Source: Nostoc sp. ATCC 53789
Lineage (GTDB): Bacteria > Cyanobacteriota > Cyanobacteriia > Cyanobacteriales > Nostocaceae
Assembly: GCF_009873495.1 (NCBI RefSeq)
Contig: NZ_CP046703.1
Location: 2,914,001-2,978,000, forward strand
Length of the DNA: 64,000 nucleotides
Reading direction: 5' to 3'
Shown here: positions 16,099-25,135 of the stretch, in pieces
How positions within the stretch are numbered: the first letter of the stretch is position 1
Layout: the number at the start of each line of letters is the position of its first letter
Translations under genes and position numbers: made by a program
Notes under the pieces: model-generated
Databases searched by the model: none
Seen by the model: only the letters and a program-made list of their open reading frames with translations
Told to the model about the DNA's origin: nothing

Positions 16099-17184
16099 CT
16101 AATGGTGAACTTGATGAAGGATTTCTGGCTTAATTCCCATTTCCTTGGTGTAAGGAGCAAGAAAATCATTTGGGGATAAATTCGCTGGGTTAACAGCAAC
16201 GGCTTGATTTAGTGTTTCTTTGCTGGCAACTAGCTGTTCTTGCATCCATTTGGCAAATGCTTCTTCTGACTCAACAACTACTGGCGCTCTCATTGCACCG
16301 TGGTAGGGGCCACAAAGTTCGGCACAGATTAGGACATAATCTCCTGCTGTTTTGGGGGTGAAGCGAATCTCGCTTTGTCTACCAGGGATCGCATCTTGTT
16401 TCAGGCGGAACTCTGGCACCCAGAAAGCATGGATGACATCGTTGGCTGTCATATTGATTTCCACTTCTCGCCCGATGGGAACGTGCATTTCACCTGTAGT
16501 TATACCAGTTTCAGGATAGGTGAAAATCCAGGCATATTGTAGACCTGTGACGTTGACCTGTAATTGTGCTGGTTTACCTGCTTTATCAGGACTTCCCCCA
16601 ATTGTTGGAGCAACACTACCGACACCTGGGGCATTCCGCAGTTGGGGAATTTGGTCAGCATTGCGGACTTCTGCGGTAGCTGGGTCTTGCATTGCCTCAT
16701 CAGATTTTTCTTGATTGAGGTTAGGTTCGGTGCTAGGAGGAGTATCGCTTAAAGTTGCTGCCATAGCACTTCCAGGCATTGCCATCGACTCCTGATTCAT
16801 CATCGGTGCTTCATGGATTGCATGGGGATCAAAGCCACCGATTTCGTTGTAGACATCAAAGCTGTAAACAGAAATACCGATAACGATAATTGCTGGGATC
16901 GCCGTCCAGAGAATTTCTAGAGGTATATTGCCCTCAACTGGTGGGCCGTCTTCATTGTCACCTGCACGCCGACGGTATTTAAATGCGGAGTAAATCAAAA
17001 TACCTTCAACTAACAGGAATATACCTGTAGAAACGATCATCATCGCGTTGAACAGACCATCCACCAAGACGGCTTCATCCGTGGCTGCTGCTGGCAACAG
17101 ACCGTGATTTTGACCGTACCAAAGGCTGGCTAGCGTTAGCACGATGCCAATGAGTAATGTCCAGATTGAACTTGGAATCTTCAC
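16099..17184 (-). CDS. coxB: Cytochrome c oxidase subunit II
   Basis: A 361-residue subunit II. Two N-terminal helices (about 7-28 and 45-66) anchor a periplasmic or lumenal cupredoxin domain carrying the CuA site: a histidine in DVIHAFWVPEF and the cluster CAELCGPYHGAM with the two cysteines, the bridging glutamate, His and Met. Between the membrane part and the cupredoxin domain is a long, low-complexity Met/Ala/Pro/Glu-rich insert (about 125-205). CuA accepts electrons from cytochrome c6 or plastocyanin and passes them to CoxA. First gene of the cox operon; its promoter lies in the spacer shared with ctaA. Confidence 0.96.
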   Translation of the reverse strand: MKIPSSIWTLLIGIVLTLASLWYGQNHGLLPAAATDEAVLVDGLFNAMMIVSTGIFLLVEGILIYSAFKYRRRAGDNEDGPPVEGNIPLEILWTAIPAIIVIGISVYSFDVYNEIGGFDPHAIHEAPMMNQESMAMPGSAMAATLSDTPPSTEPNLNQEKSDEAMQDPATAEVRNADQIPQLRNAPGVGSVAPTIGGSPDKAGKPAQLQVNVTGLQYAWIFTYPETGITTGEMHVPIGREVEINMTANDVIHAFWVPEFRLKQDAIPGRQSEIRFTPKTAGDYVLICAELCGPYHGAMRAPVVVESEEAFAKWMQEQLVASKETLNQAVAVNPANLSPNDFLAPYTKEMGIKPEILHQVHH

Positions 17185-17716
17185 GGCTTACTTAATTGAA
17201 TTTACTACGTTATCTTAAAGCTGCCCACTTACTAAGGTAGTCTAGGCTGGAAGGCATAGAGTCCAAAGGTCTGAAATTTTTATTAATTTTTTTAACTATT
17301 TTACTAATGTTGGGTACAAGGTGACTATCAGGAGGCATGAGGCAGGAAGCAAAAGGAGAAGGCAGGACGTAGAAGTAAGCCAGATATACTTAAAAGCTGG
17401 GGATTTAAGGACTGGGTTTTATACCCAAAACTAAAGTTTTCATTCATTATTATTTCCTCCTGCCTCCTGCCTTCTTCTAAAATCAGTGGGAAAATTTAAG
17501 GAAAAATTTAGAATGTTTAAATTAATTGTGATTAATCAATTTTTCACATCTTGAAAAATACCTAAAGCTTCAGACAGAACCTTCCTAGAGTGATTCAAAG
17601 TATAAGTGAGTGCTAATCTATAAACCCTTAGCCTATACGCTAGGGTGAAGATGGGACACTAAAAGAAAATTGAAAATTTTAAGAGAGCCACCAAGAGCGG
17701 GCAGAAGGTATCATTC
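17185..17716. other. Divergent promoter region between coxB and ctaA, with an inverted STRR
   Basis: A 532-bp gene-free spacer. It holds purine-rich units (aggaggcatgaggcaggaag near 17331) facing a pyrimidine-rich complement (tcctcctgcctcctgccttc near 17455), able to pair over a ~90-bp loop. The AT-rich flanks presumably carry the coxB and ctaA promoters; no regulator site was identified. Confidence 0.55.
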
Positions 17717-18637
17717 ATGAGCGAATTTGTCCTACAACAACAAAATGAAGCGGCAGTTGAGCAGCAAAAGCCCAAGGAAATGATTCGGCGCTTGGTGTGG
17801 AAAATGTGCATAGCCACCTTAATTTTGATGGCAATAGGCAGTGCCACCCGCGTGATGAATGCTGGACTTGCTTGCCCAGACTGGCCCTTATGCTATGGCG
17901 AACTTGTGCCAGCCAAGCAAATGAATCTCCAGGTGTTCCTAGAGTGGTTTCACAGATTGGATGCAGCTTTAATTGGTTTAAGCGCGATCGCACTTTTTGG
18001 TTTGTCCTGGTGGCATCGTCGTTTCTTACCCAGATGGCTGCCTTGGGCATCCACATTCGCCCTATTTTTAATCGTCTTCCAAGGCATCTTGGGAGGACTC
18101 ACCGTTACCGAACTGTTGCGGTTTGATATTGTTACTGCTCATTTAGGAACGGCGCTGTTATTTTTTTGCACCCTTTTGATTATCGGCACGGCACTCACTC
18201 CCTATCAGGGAACTGGAACCGTTGGGAAGTTGCCTTGGGTAGGTTTAACTGCTGCTATTCTGGTTTACCTGCAAAGTCTGCTAGGTGCTTTGGTAGGCTC
18301 TCGCTGGGCGCTACACCAATGCTTCGGTGGTTCTCAACTTTGTACTGTAATGTACAGCCATATTGCTGGTTTGGTGCCGCCAACAGTGACAACCTTGGCA
18401 ATGGTATTTATCTGTTGGCGTACACCAGCACTACATCCAGCCTTGCGGCGACTGGCAAATATAGCTGGTGGTTTGTTGACCTTACAAATTTTGTTGGGAT
18501 TCGCCACTTTCAAATTACATCTCCAAGTCGAGCCTCTCACCGTCTCCCACCAAGCTATAGGAGCAGCTTTGTTAGGTACTTTGGTGGCTTTCACAGTTCT
18601 CGCACAGCGTGACTCAGTTAGTGCTGAGTCACGTTAG
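17717..18637 (+). CDS. ctaA: Heme A synthase (COX15/CtaA family)
   Basis: A 306-residue membrane protein that oxidises the C8 methyl of heme O to give heme A for cytochrome oxidase. About eight helices are visible; conserved marks are GSATRVMNAGLACPDWPLCYG in the first periplasmic loop (the cysteine-bearing loop), EWFHRLDAALIG (heme-ligand His) and VSHQAIGAALLG near the end. An AAGG ribosome-binding site precedes the ATG. It is divergent from coxB and upstream of ctaB, the usual cyanobacterial arrangement. The last residues (SVSAESR) are encoded by an STRR-like gactcagttagtgctgagtc sequence, so the C-terminus was probably shaped by the repeat. Confidence 0.95.
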   Translation: MSEFVLQQQNEAAVEQQKPKEMIRRLVWKMCIATLILMAIGSATRVMNAGLACPDWPLCYGELVPAKQMNLQVFLEWFHRLDAALIGLSAIALFGLSWWHRRFLPRWLPWASTFALFLIVFQGILGGLTVTELLRFDIVTAHLGTALLFFCTLLIIGTALTPYQGTGTVGKLPWVGLTAAILVYLQSLLGALVGSRWALHQCFGGSQLCTVMYSHIAGLVPPTVTTLAMVFICWRTPALHPALRRLANIAGGLLTLQILLGFATFKLHLQVEPLTVSHQAIGAALLGTLVAFTVLAQRDSVSAESR

Positions 18638-18879
18638 CGGTAGCGGGGCGTTTAGCCCGTGCTGAGTGCTGAGTAAGAAATGGGGAAGATGAGAAAGACG
18701 AGGGAGCAGAGAAAGAATTTCTAACTCTTAACTCCTAACTCAGCACTCCTAACTCAGCACTCAGCACTAATAATGCGACCTACCCAGGGACAGAAAATCT
18801 GTGTTTTTATTTGCCTGAAAGAGCCAGCTTGAGCGTGGGCTGCATATAAGTTGTTGAAAAATAAGGAACCAGAGCCAAA
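18638..18879. repeat. Hairpin-forming STRR between ctaA and ctaB
   Basis: The 16-base arm gtgctgagtgctgagt (18659-18674) is perfectly complementary to actcagcactcagcac (18752-18767). The intervening DNA contains further heptamer-like units (aactcctaactc). A transcript through ctaA-ctaB would carry this long stem. Confidence 0.85.
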
Positions 18880-19833
18880 ATGATTGAGACTAATGTCTCT
18901 CGCCACCACGAAACATTTTTCCAGGTAGTTCAAAGTTATTACCAGCTAACAAAGCCTCGGATTATTCCGTTGCTTTTGATTACGACGGCTGGGAGTATGT
19001 GGATTGCTGCTAAGGGAGAAGTAGACCCATTGCTGTTGCTAGTAACTCTCACTGGTGGCACTTTGGCTGCTGCAAGCGCTCAGACGATTAACTGTATCTA
19101 CGATCGCGATATTGATTATGACATGGAGCGGACGCGTCATCGTCCGATGCCTTCCGGTAAGGTGCAGCCACGCGATGCTCTAATTTTTGCGATCGCACTG
19201 GCGACGATTTCCTTTACACTCCTAGCAGTGTTTGCCAACCTATTAGCCGCGCTGCTAGCTTTCTCTGGCATCGTCTTTTACATTTTGGTCTATACCCACT
19301 GGCTGAAACGCCACACCCCTCAAAATATCGTTGTTGGTGGTGCGGCTGGAGCAATTCCGGCTTTAGTGGGTTGGGCTGCTGTCACAGGCACATTAAGCTG
19401 GTCAGCATGGTTAATTTTTGCCATCGTCTTTTTATGGACACCACCCCATTTCTGGGCGCTAGCTCTGATGATTAAAGATGACTACGCAAAAGTTGGGATA
19501 CCAATGTTACCTGTGATTGAAGGTGCTACAGCAACTGTAAAGCAGATTTGGTATTACACGCTGGTAACAGTATTTGCAACTGTGTTGTTGTTTTATCCTT
19601 TGGGCGCAAGTGGAATTCTTTATGCTGCGATCGCTGTCAGTCTGGGAGGATTATTTATCCACAAATCTTGGCGCTTATTGCACAACCCAGAGGATCGCGC
19701 TGTAGCTAAAGAGTTGTTTCTTTATTCCATCTCTTACATGATGCTGTTGTGTTTGGGGATGGTCGTGGATAGTCTTCCTGTTACCCATAATCTAATTAAT
19801 GCAGCGATCAATCAGTTGCATTTTATAGCTTAG
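18880..19833 (+). CDS. ctaB: Protoheme IX farnesyltransferase (heme O synthase)
   Basis: A 317-residue UbiA-superfamily prenyltransferase that attaches a farnesyl group to heme B, giving heme O, the substrate of CtaA. The substrate-binding motif is NCIYDRDIDYDMERT (Asp-rich N/DxxxDxxxD type), with HRPMPSGKV next to it and a second Asp region in the middle of the protein (MIKDDYAKVGIPMLP). Eight to nine hydrophobic helices are visible. AAGGAA precedes the ATG. It lies downstream of ctaA on the same strand and is followed by a HIP1-based hairpin terminator. Confidence 0.96.
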   Translation: MIETNVSRHHETFFQVVQSYYQLTKPRIIPLLLITTAGSMWIAAKGEVDPLLLLVTLTGGTLAAASAQTINCIYDRDIDYDMERTRHRPMPSGKVQPRDALIFAIALATISFTLLAVFANLLAALLAFSGIVFYILVYTHWLKRHTPQNIVVGGAAGAIPALVGWAAVTGTLSWSAWLIFAIVFLWTPPHFWALALMIKDDYAKVGIPMLPVIEGATATVKQIWYYTLVTVFATVLLFYPLGASGILYAAIAVSLGGLFIHKSWRLLHNPEDRAVAKELFLYSISYMMLLCLGMVVDSLPVTHNLINAAINQLHFIA

Positions 19834-19848
19834 GGGATGGAAAATTTA

Positions 19849-19885
19849 GCGATCGCGTTTGGTAAAGGGGCGCGATCGCATTTTT
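19849..19885 (+). terminator. ctaB terminator built from two HIP1 sites
   Basis: The arms gcgatcgcg (19849-19857) and cgcgatcgc (19871-19879) form a nine-bp stem with a 13-base loop, followed by attttt. Both arms contain the HIP1 octamer GCGATCGC. Confidence 0.65.
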
Positions 19886-19956
19886 GGAAATTTAAACTAT
19901 AAAATTTTTGTCAATCACTTCTAGATCCTGACTGGTTTCTTCGTAATATTTTTTAG

Positions 19957-21996
19957 TTAAAGCCTGAATTCTTTAGCCTCTGCCAATATCGGATTAATAT
20001 CAAACCAAGAACCATTCTCATCCCGGTATTCAAATATAAACATACTGCGAAGCAAAAGTTCATATCTTTCATGACCTCTCAAGTTTTTCTCTTGCGCCAC
20101 CTCACGCAGTAATTCCCATTCATCGGGCGTAATTGCCAAAGTTAGCTCATGGCGGCGTTGTTTAATCACTCTATTTACGCACTCTTGCGACAAAGGTGGG
20201 TCTTCTTGCTGAAGACAGCGAAACAACAGCATCAACAAGTTACGCAGATGACCACCGCTAACTCGGCAAAGTCGCTCTAAAGTATCAGGACTATCAAAAA
20301 CCTCAGTAATTAAATTCTGACTTTGTTCCCAACTGACACCAGGAAAAGCCCTCGCCATAACCATCTGTTGCAGCAGTACAATTCCCTGTGAAAATTGCGA
20401 ACCATCTTGTAATTGCACAGGAACCATCGGCAAAACCTTGGGGTCTACGCCAAAGCGATTTCTTAACTTTCCTAAAGCGTTGGAAAAAATCAACACCAAG
20501 GGAATTGTATAGACAACATGACAATTTAGCTGGTTTAACTGTTCGCCATGTTCGACAAATAGATACTCTGGCTGGTAATAACCCGAAGGCTTCAAAGAAT
20601 TATCAATTCGGTCGAGATTATCTACAATTACTACCAGTCCTTTTTTACCTTGCTGTTTCAGTTTTTCTGTAGCAGGCTTGAGTAATTCTTTATTAATTGA
20701 TTCTAAAATGCCATTGGTGCGTGGTTCTAAATATCGCCGTAAATTACCGCGAAGTTTGGGACTATCTTTATTTTTGGCGGTAATCATGGCAATACTCACA
20801 GAACCCATAGATAATTCAGCCTCAACGCCTATATCTAGCGGCGTTTGCAAAAACTCAGAAATTTCCCTAAATAGATTTTTAAAGTATCCTGGTTTGAGAT
20901 TAATTTTTATTGCTTCTAGACTTTGAGTTACCTCACGAGCTATTGCCAGTAAAATATCTGCAACATCAATATCAGCCATATCTAGGCTTTGGCTAGACTC
21001 AAAATAAACCACATGAAATCCCTGCTGCTCTAAATCTGCTTTTAGCCCCAGTAATTCAGTTGATTTGCCACAGCCGATATGTCCGGTAAACAATTGACAA
21101 GTAGGTTGTTCTGGTGCAAGGCGGGTGATAGTTCGCCCAAGTTCCTCAATAATTTTGGCACCACGCACTTTAGAGAAATCAATATAATATTGCTTATCCT
21201 CCGGTTTGCTCACAACCAGAGTCTTACTGGGGTTGCAGGTCTGAAAAAACCTGACTAAATCTAATCGAAATTTCTGTGATTTTTTTGCAGGCAATAGCTC
21301 ACCAGTTATTTGTTTGGGGATAACTAAACTCACACCAGCAATCTGTATCTTTCCCTCTAAAGTTGATATTTTACTAATTTCAGCTTTTGCATTCACTAAA
21401 TCACCAAAAGCTAGATGTTTTATCCCACGAGCATAAACTAACAGTGGCTCAAACCCTGCTAGCGTTTCTGCAAAAGTTTCTACTATGTAAGCCATGCGAA
21501 CCCATTCTGCTTTTTCCTCCAATTTCAATTTTGAAAGTCTTAATGCTAATTCACATGCTGCCTCACTCGGTCGTGTATAAGCTAACGCTGTCCACCTCTG
21601 TACCTGAGCAAAATCACGAATATCTGAGTCGTGGCTCTGAAGTTGCTGCTGTACATAGGTAAGCAAAAAATCAGACAATTCATTAATCCGCTTTTCGCCA
21701 AAACTAGCATTCTCTCTCAACTCTCTCAATAAAGCATTTCGCACTGCTGTATCCATCTCGTAGAGTTCATGTCCTACCTCATCGCAAAGGCTAGAAAGTA
21801 GTAAATCAGCCACAGCCATCCAAGGGATACTTAGTACTTCACGATTAATATCTCGTTGGAAATTTGCCCACAGGCGGTAAAGTAAATCTGGGGTGAGGGC
21901 TAACGGAAAAGCAGCATGGTAAGCCAAATAGAGGTGCGCTTCCCCGAAGCGTTGACCAAAGGACTCAATTCGACGACTAGCGACTTCTGCTTTCAT
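19957..21996 (-). CDS. P-loop NTPase with helical N-terminal domain, last gene of CHAT/MoxR/vWA cassette
   Basis: A 679-residue protein. The first ~280 residues are helical with no recognised domain. A P-loop NTPase follows: Walker A GHIGCGKST at about 304-312, Walker B GLVVIVDNLDRID at about 453-465, then YTIPLVLIF, SGGHLRNLLMLLF and a C-terminal FEYRDENGSWFDINPI. These match the landmarks of the 430-residue NTPase at 6541-7833 in the same order, so the NTPase half is paralogous. It lies 35 bp after the vWA-like gene on the same strand and is probably co-transcribed. By analogy with STAND-like ATPases it may act as the nucleotide-dependent switch of the cassette; this is inference. Confidence 0.85.
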   Translation of the reverse strand: MKAEVASRRIESFGQRFGEAHLYLAYHAAFPLALTPDLLYRLWANFQRDINREVLSIPWMAVADLLLSSLCDEVGHELYEMDTAVRNALLRELRENASFGEKRINELSDFLLTYVQQQLQSHDSDIRDFAQVQRWTALAYTRPSEAACELALRLSKLKLEEKAEWVRMAYIVETFAETLAGFEPLLVYARGIKHLAFGDLVNAKAEISKISTLEGKIQIAGVSLVIPKQITGELLPAKKSQKFRLDLVRFFQTCNPSKTLVVSKPEDKQYYIDFSKVRGAKIIEELGRTITRLAPEQPTCQLFTGHIGCGKSTELLGLKADLEQQGFHVVYFESSQSLDMADIDVADILLAIAREVTQSLEAIKINLKPGYFKNLFREISEFLQTPLDIGVEAELSMGSVSIAMITAKNKDSPKLRGNLRRYLEPRTNGILESINKELLKPATEKLKQQGKKGLVVIVDNLDRIDNSLKPSGYYQPEYLFVEHGEQLNQLNCHVVYTIPLVLIFSNALGKLRNRFGVDPKVLPMVPVQLQDGSQFSQGIVLLQQMVMARAFPGVSWEQSQNLITEVFDSPDTLERLCRVSGGHLRNLLMLLFRCLQQEDPPLSQECVNRVIKQRRHELTLAITPDEWELLREVAQEKNLRGHERYELLLRSMFIFEYRDENGSWFDINPILAEAKEFRL

Positions 21997-22031
21997 GCTT
22001 TCTACCCTTAAAATACTCCCAGTTAGATTTA

Positions 22032-23174
22032 TTACAGCCCGTGCCTTAATTGTGCATTGATTCCCCGACCACGCAAAACATCGATCGCACCATCAAAACC
22101 CTGTCGGCTAACTTCAAACATCGGCACTAAACGGGCGATTTCTCCCGCTGTTGTGCCAAACCAGCGCTCTGTTGCCATTGGATTCAGCCATACAATATAA
22201 CGCGATCGCTGTTTCACCTGGTCTAAAAATTTTTGGGTTAACTCCAGCCGTTCCAGACTAAAACCGCCCCGTGCTGCTCCCCCATCACTAAAAATTAATA
22301 CAGCGGAACGCTCTGGGCGCAACTGAGCTAGAAAATCTGTGACAGATTCGGCTTTTTGGCGCGTATGGTCATGGTAAAGATACTTAGTTGGGCAATTGTG
22401 AAAGTAGTAAATACTAGCTTTTCCTAAGCGTCCGCCTCGTAATGCTGTCTGGGCTAATCGCTGGGATAGTGCGTGAAAGGGAACCATCGACCCCTTGTGA
22501 TCAATCAGCAACAGCAGTTCAATTCTATTCACTCGACTGGGCATCATTACAGGCTCTAGCAAAACCCCCTGCCGTACCACTTGCTCAATAGTTGCCTCTA
22601 TGTCTAACTCTGTGGGCAAACCTTGGCGTACCATTCGGCGTAAATGCCGCCAGCTTTGTTTCATCTGCCGCCGCGTCACTGGAAAATACTCATCGGTTTC
22701 GGTAAAGCGATTAACAGTAATTTCCTCATTATTTTGAGTAGTAATTTGTACTGCTTCAGCCACTTGCATCTCATCCTGTACTTCCATTAATTCCGATGAA
22801 ACTGGTACAGTGGCAGGTGTTGTATTGGGTGGTTCAGGTGAATAATTGCCCTGGCTTTCTACCGCTTGTTGTACTTCGGGAGAGGGGGAAAAAGTAGTTT
22901 TCTCTTCTTGCCTTGTAACAGCAGGTTTTACAGAATAAGGTTCTGTTATTACTTGTTGAAAGTGATAGTTGAACAGGTGTTCTTCATCCTGGGATTTTAC
23001 CCACAAGGTACGGCACAGTTCTGCTAACGCTTGTTGGTCAGTCGTGCCAAAGCCTTCCTGTAAAGCTGTCAAAACAAGACGGTATTCATCGATACCCAAG
23101 GGCAAACCTGCCTCGCGCAGTTGTGTAAAAAGCTCAAGCAGTGGTAGTTCTTCATGGAGAGCTTCTATCTTCAT
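22032..23174 (-). CDS. vWA-domain-like protein of the MoxR pair, degenerate MIDAS
   Basis: A 380-residue protein. The N-terminal ~85 residues are helical, then a low-complexity linker rich in Pro, Gln and Thr, and a C-terminal von Willebrand A-like domain from about residue 215. The metal-binding MIDAS motif, normally DxSxS, appears as DHKGS within LLLLIDHKGSM, so the middle serine is lysine. The second conserved strand reads SAVLIFSDGGAARGG. vWA proteins of this kind partner MoxR ATPases. The start codon overlaps the MoxR stop by four bases (ATGA), a strong sign of translational coupling. It may bind a partner without metal. Confidence 0.85.
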   Translation of the reverse strand: MKIEALHEELPLLELFTQLREAGLPLGIDEYRLVLTALQEGFGTTDQQALAELCRTLWVKSQDEEHLFNYHFQQVITEPYSVKPAVTRQEEKTTFSPSPEVQQAVESQGNYSPEPPNTTPATVPVSSELMEVQDEMQVAEAVQITTQNNEEITVNRFTETDEYFPVTRRQMKQSWRHLRRMVRQGLPTELDIEATIEQVVRQGVLLEPVMMPSRVNRIELLLLIDHKGSMVPFHALSQRLAQTALRGGRLGKASIYYFHNCPTKYLYHDHTRQKAESVTDFLAQLRPERSAVLIFSDGGAARGGFSLERLELTQKFLDQVKQRSRYIVWLNPMATERWFGTTAGEIARLVPMFEVSRQGFDGAIDVLRGRGINAQLRHGL

Positions 23175-24127
23175 ACTTCTGGCTGCGATCGCATCTGTTC
23201 ACCATAACGGCGATAATCATCCCAACTCTTCAGCAACACGCCAGGATACAGAAGTTCTGTTTTTAACTTGCTGAGAATTTGATCATCTTGATGATGACTA
23301 AGAATCCGCACCCAATCCATCAGTTCGCTGGTGCTGACCTTTTTTCCTGCTTCGCCCTTGTCCCGCCGCATCTCTTCGCGCAGTTCTAAAAAGCGATCAA
23401 TAATTGCGTCCACTAATTCCAAAGGCGAGATTGTAAACCGAGTCTTGACAATTTCGATTAACTGCTGACGTTCAGGGAATTTGACATAGTGAAATAAACA
23501 ACGACGTAAGAAAGCATCAGGCAAGTCTTTCTCATCGTTACTGGTGATAAAAACAATTGGTGTTGCTTTGGCTTGAATTTTCTTGAGCAGACTGTTTTGT
23601 TTTACTTCTGTGACTTCAAACCTTTGCTCATCAAGCTCTAACAGCAGATCGTTAGGAAAATCAATGTCAGCTTTATCTATTTCATCAATCAAAACTACAG
23701 TTGGCTGCTCGTTGCGAAAGGCACGCCCTAACGGGCCCCACTCTATATAGGCATCAGCATTTTTTGCTTTGACTGCGGCTTCTTCATCTATTTTGGAGGC
23801 AGCAAGTTGAGCATCCCGCAACCTGCCAACGGCATCATAGGTGTAAAGACCATCCCGCGCTCGACTGGTAGATTTGATGTACCAAGCTTCATAAGGTAAA
23901 CCCAACTCATAAGCCACAGCACGAGCCAATTTTGTCTTGCCGCATCCTGGTTCTCCCTTTAATAGTAAGGGGCGTTCGAGGGCGATCGCTAAATTCACAG
24001 CCTCTACTAATTTCTCACTAGGCAGGTAGGGATACAAGATTTGACCCGTTTCCGGGTCTTGCTCTCCTGGCTGGGGTTGAACCTTACCTATGTATTTCAG
24101 CCGCTTTCCGTCTAAAGTTCTAACCAC
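23171..24127 (-). CDS. MoxR-family AAA+ ATPase
   Basis: A 318-residue AAA+ ATPase with Walker A GEPGCGKT (58-65), Walker B VLIDEIDKAD (145-154), sensor 1 in PIVFITSNDEKDLPDAFLRR with the arginine finger, and a C-terminal lid. MoxR ATPases act as chaperones or switches with a vWA partner. Here that partner is the next gene, with a four-bp overlap, while the start overlaps the inactive-STAND gene by 16 bp. In the ternary conflict systems described by Aravind and colleagues, MoxR and vWA proteins form a regulated module that controls an effector. This gene has that setting. Confidence 0.93.
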   Translation of the reverse strand: MVRTLDGKRLKYIGKVQPQPGEQDPETGQILYPYLPSEKLVEAVNLAIALERPLLLKGEPGCGKTKLARAVAYELGLPYEAWYIKSTSRARDGLYTYDAVGRLRDAQLAASKIDEEAAVKAKNADAYIEWGPLGRAFRNEQPTVVLIDEIDKADIDFPNDLLLELDEQRFEVTEVKQNSLLKKIQAKATPIVFITSNDEKDLPDAFLRRCLFHYVKFPERQQLIEIVKTRFTISPLELVDAIIDRFLELREEMRRDKGEAGKKVSTSELMDWVRILSHHQDDQILSKLKTELLYPGVLLKSWDDYRRYGEQMRSQPEV

Positions 24128-25092
24128 CGGGTTTCTTCCTCCTGCCAGTTACAGCCACACAAACCAAAAATTTGAGCAAACACACGCTCTGGAATGCCTT
24201 CACTCTTCTCTAAAATTACCTGAACGGTATAGTCAATTTTTTTAGTCATCTGGATTGGTAGAACATCAATTGCATTTTCCATCCAGTTAACCAAGACTTG
24301 CTCAGATAAGGTATCAATTATCGGTAGCCTAATGGGAATATGGGGTTTCCATACAAGATCGAGCCGATCTGCAAACTCAAGATTCCAAGTGTTGACACAA
24401 CCATCTTGGTCAAGCAAAAACATCAGTAGAAAAAATTCGTTGCTTGAGCAAATTGTCTGTGGGGTTGAGTTTACCAGGGGCAACCAAAAATCACGGATTA
24501 ATTCGTGCAGATAGGTTTCATCAATGCAATCGAGATCGTGAAACACTAGGATGATATGTTGAGTTTTCAATTGAGCAACTACATTCCTGGCAATCTCCTC
24601 ATGGGATGAAAAATCTTGTACTCCAATCCGACGACCCAATTCTCTCCATAAGGCTGCAATATCAGTCCTAAGTGCCCGACGTGAGAGATAAAATGTGATT
24701 GGGGGAGTTACTGTACTTTCAGGAATTTTCTGTAACAAACGCTTCAGTAACCAGATTTGACCATATTCTGGGGAGCCATGAACTAAGAAAGCTCCTATAC
24801 GTTTTTCTGTAATAAATTCTCGGAATAACTGTACCTGTGCTATGTAGTTGAGGCGAAATAGTTCACTGTGTATTGGCTCACTCTTGCAAGACCTCTCAAT
24901 AATCTGAATCTGCTTCAGGAGGCGATCGCGCTCTACCTCAATCCGCTCAATTTCCTTGTCAAGCTGAAAAGCTACTGAAGCCCCCGCTTCAATGGCGTGT
25001 TGATTCCGCAACAACTTTATCTTCTCGCTAAACGCATCGTAGTGTTGCTGAAGTTCTTCTCGTTTTTGCTGTAAATGCCGAACTGAAGACAT
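24112..25092 (-). CDS. Coiled-coil (EAD-like) plus inactive STAND-like NTPase
   Basis: A 326-residue protein. Residues 7-68 form a coiled coil that matches the C-terminus of the upstream CHAT protein (26 identities over 55 ungapped positions, residues 14-68 here against 233-287 there). The rest has a P-loop-NTPase pattern, but the Walker A region reads HGSPEYGQIW (105-114), lacking the GK[ST] lysine and serine, and a Walker-B-like ILVFHDLDCID follows at 181-191. This is the expected form of an inactive STAND (iSTAND) adaptor. It overlaps the MoxR gene by 16 bp and lies 43 bp after the CHAT gene. Inferred role: homotypic docking of the protease to the MoxR/vWA module. Confidence 0.85.
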   Translation of the reverse strand: MSSVRHLQQKREELQQHYDAFSEKIKLLRNQHAIEAGASVAFQLDKEIERIEVERDRLLKQIQIIERSCKSEPIHSELFRLNYIAQVQLFREFITEKRIGAFLVHGSPEYGQIWLLKRLLQKIPESTVTPPITFYLSRRALRTDIAALWRELGRRIGVQDFSSHEEIARNVVAQLKTQHIILVFHDLDCIDETYLHELIRDFWLPLVNSTPQTICSSNEFFLLMFLLDQDGCVNTWNLEFADRLDLVWKPHIPIRLPIIDTLSEQVLVNWMENAIDVLPIQMTKKIDYTVQVILEKSEGIPERVFAQIFGLCGCNWQEEETRWLEL

Positions 25093-25135
25093 CTGTGAGT
25101 TTTAATACCCAACTATTGAGATATTACTATTTTTA

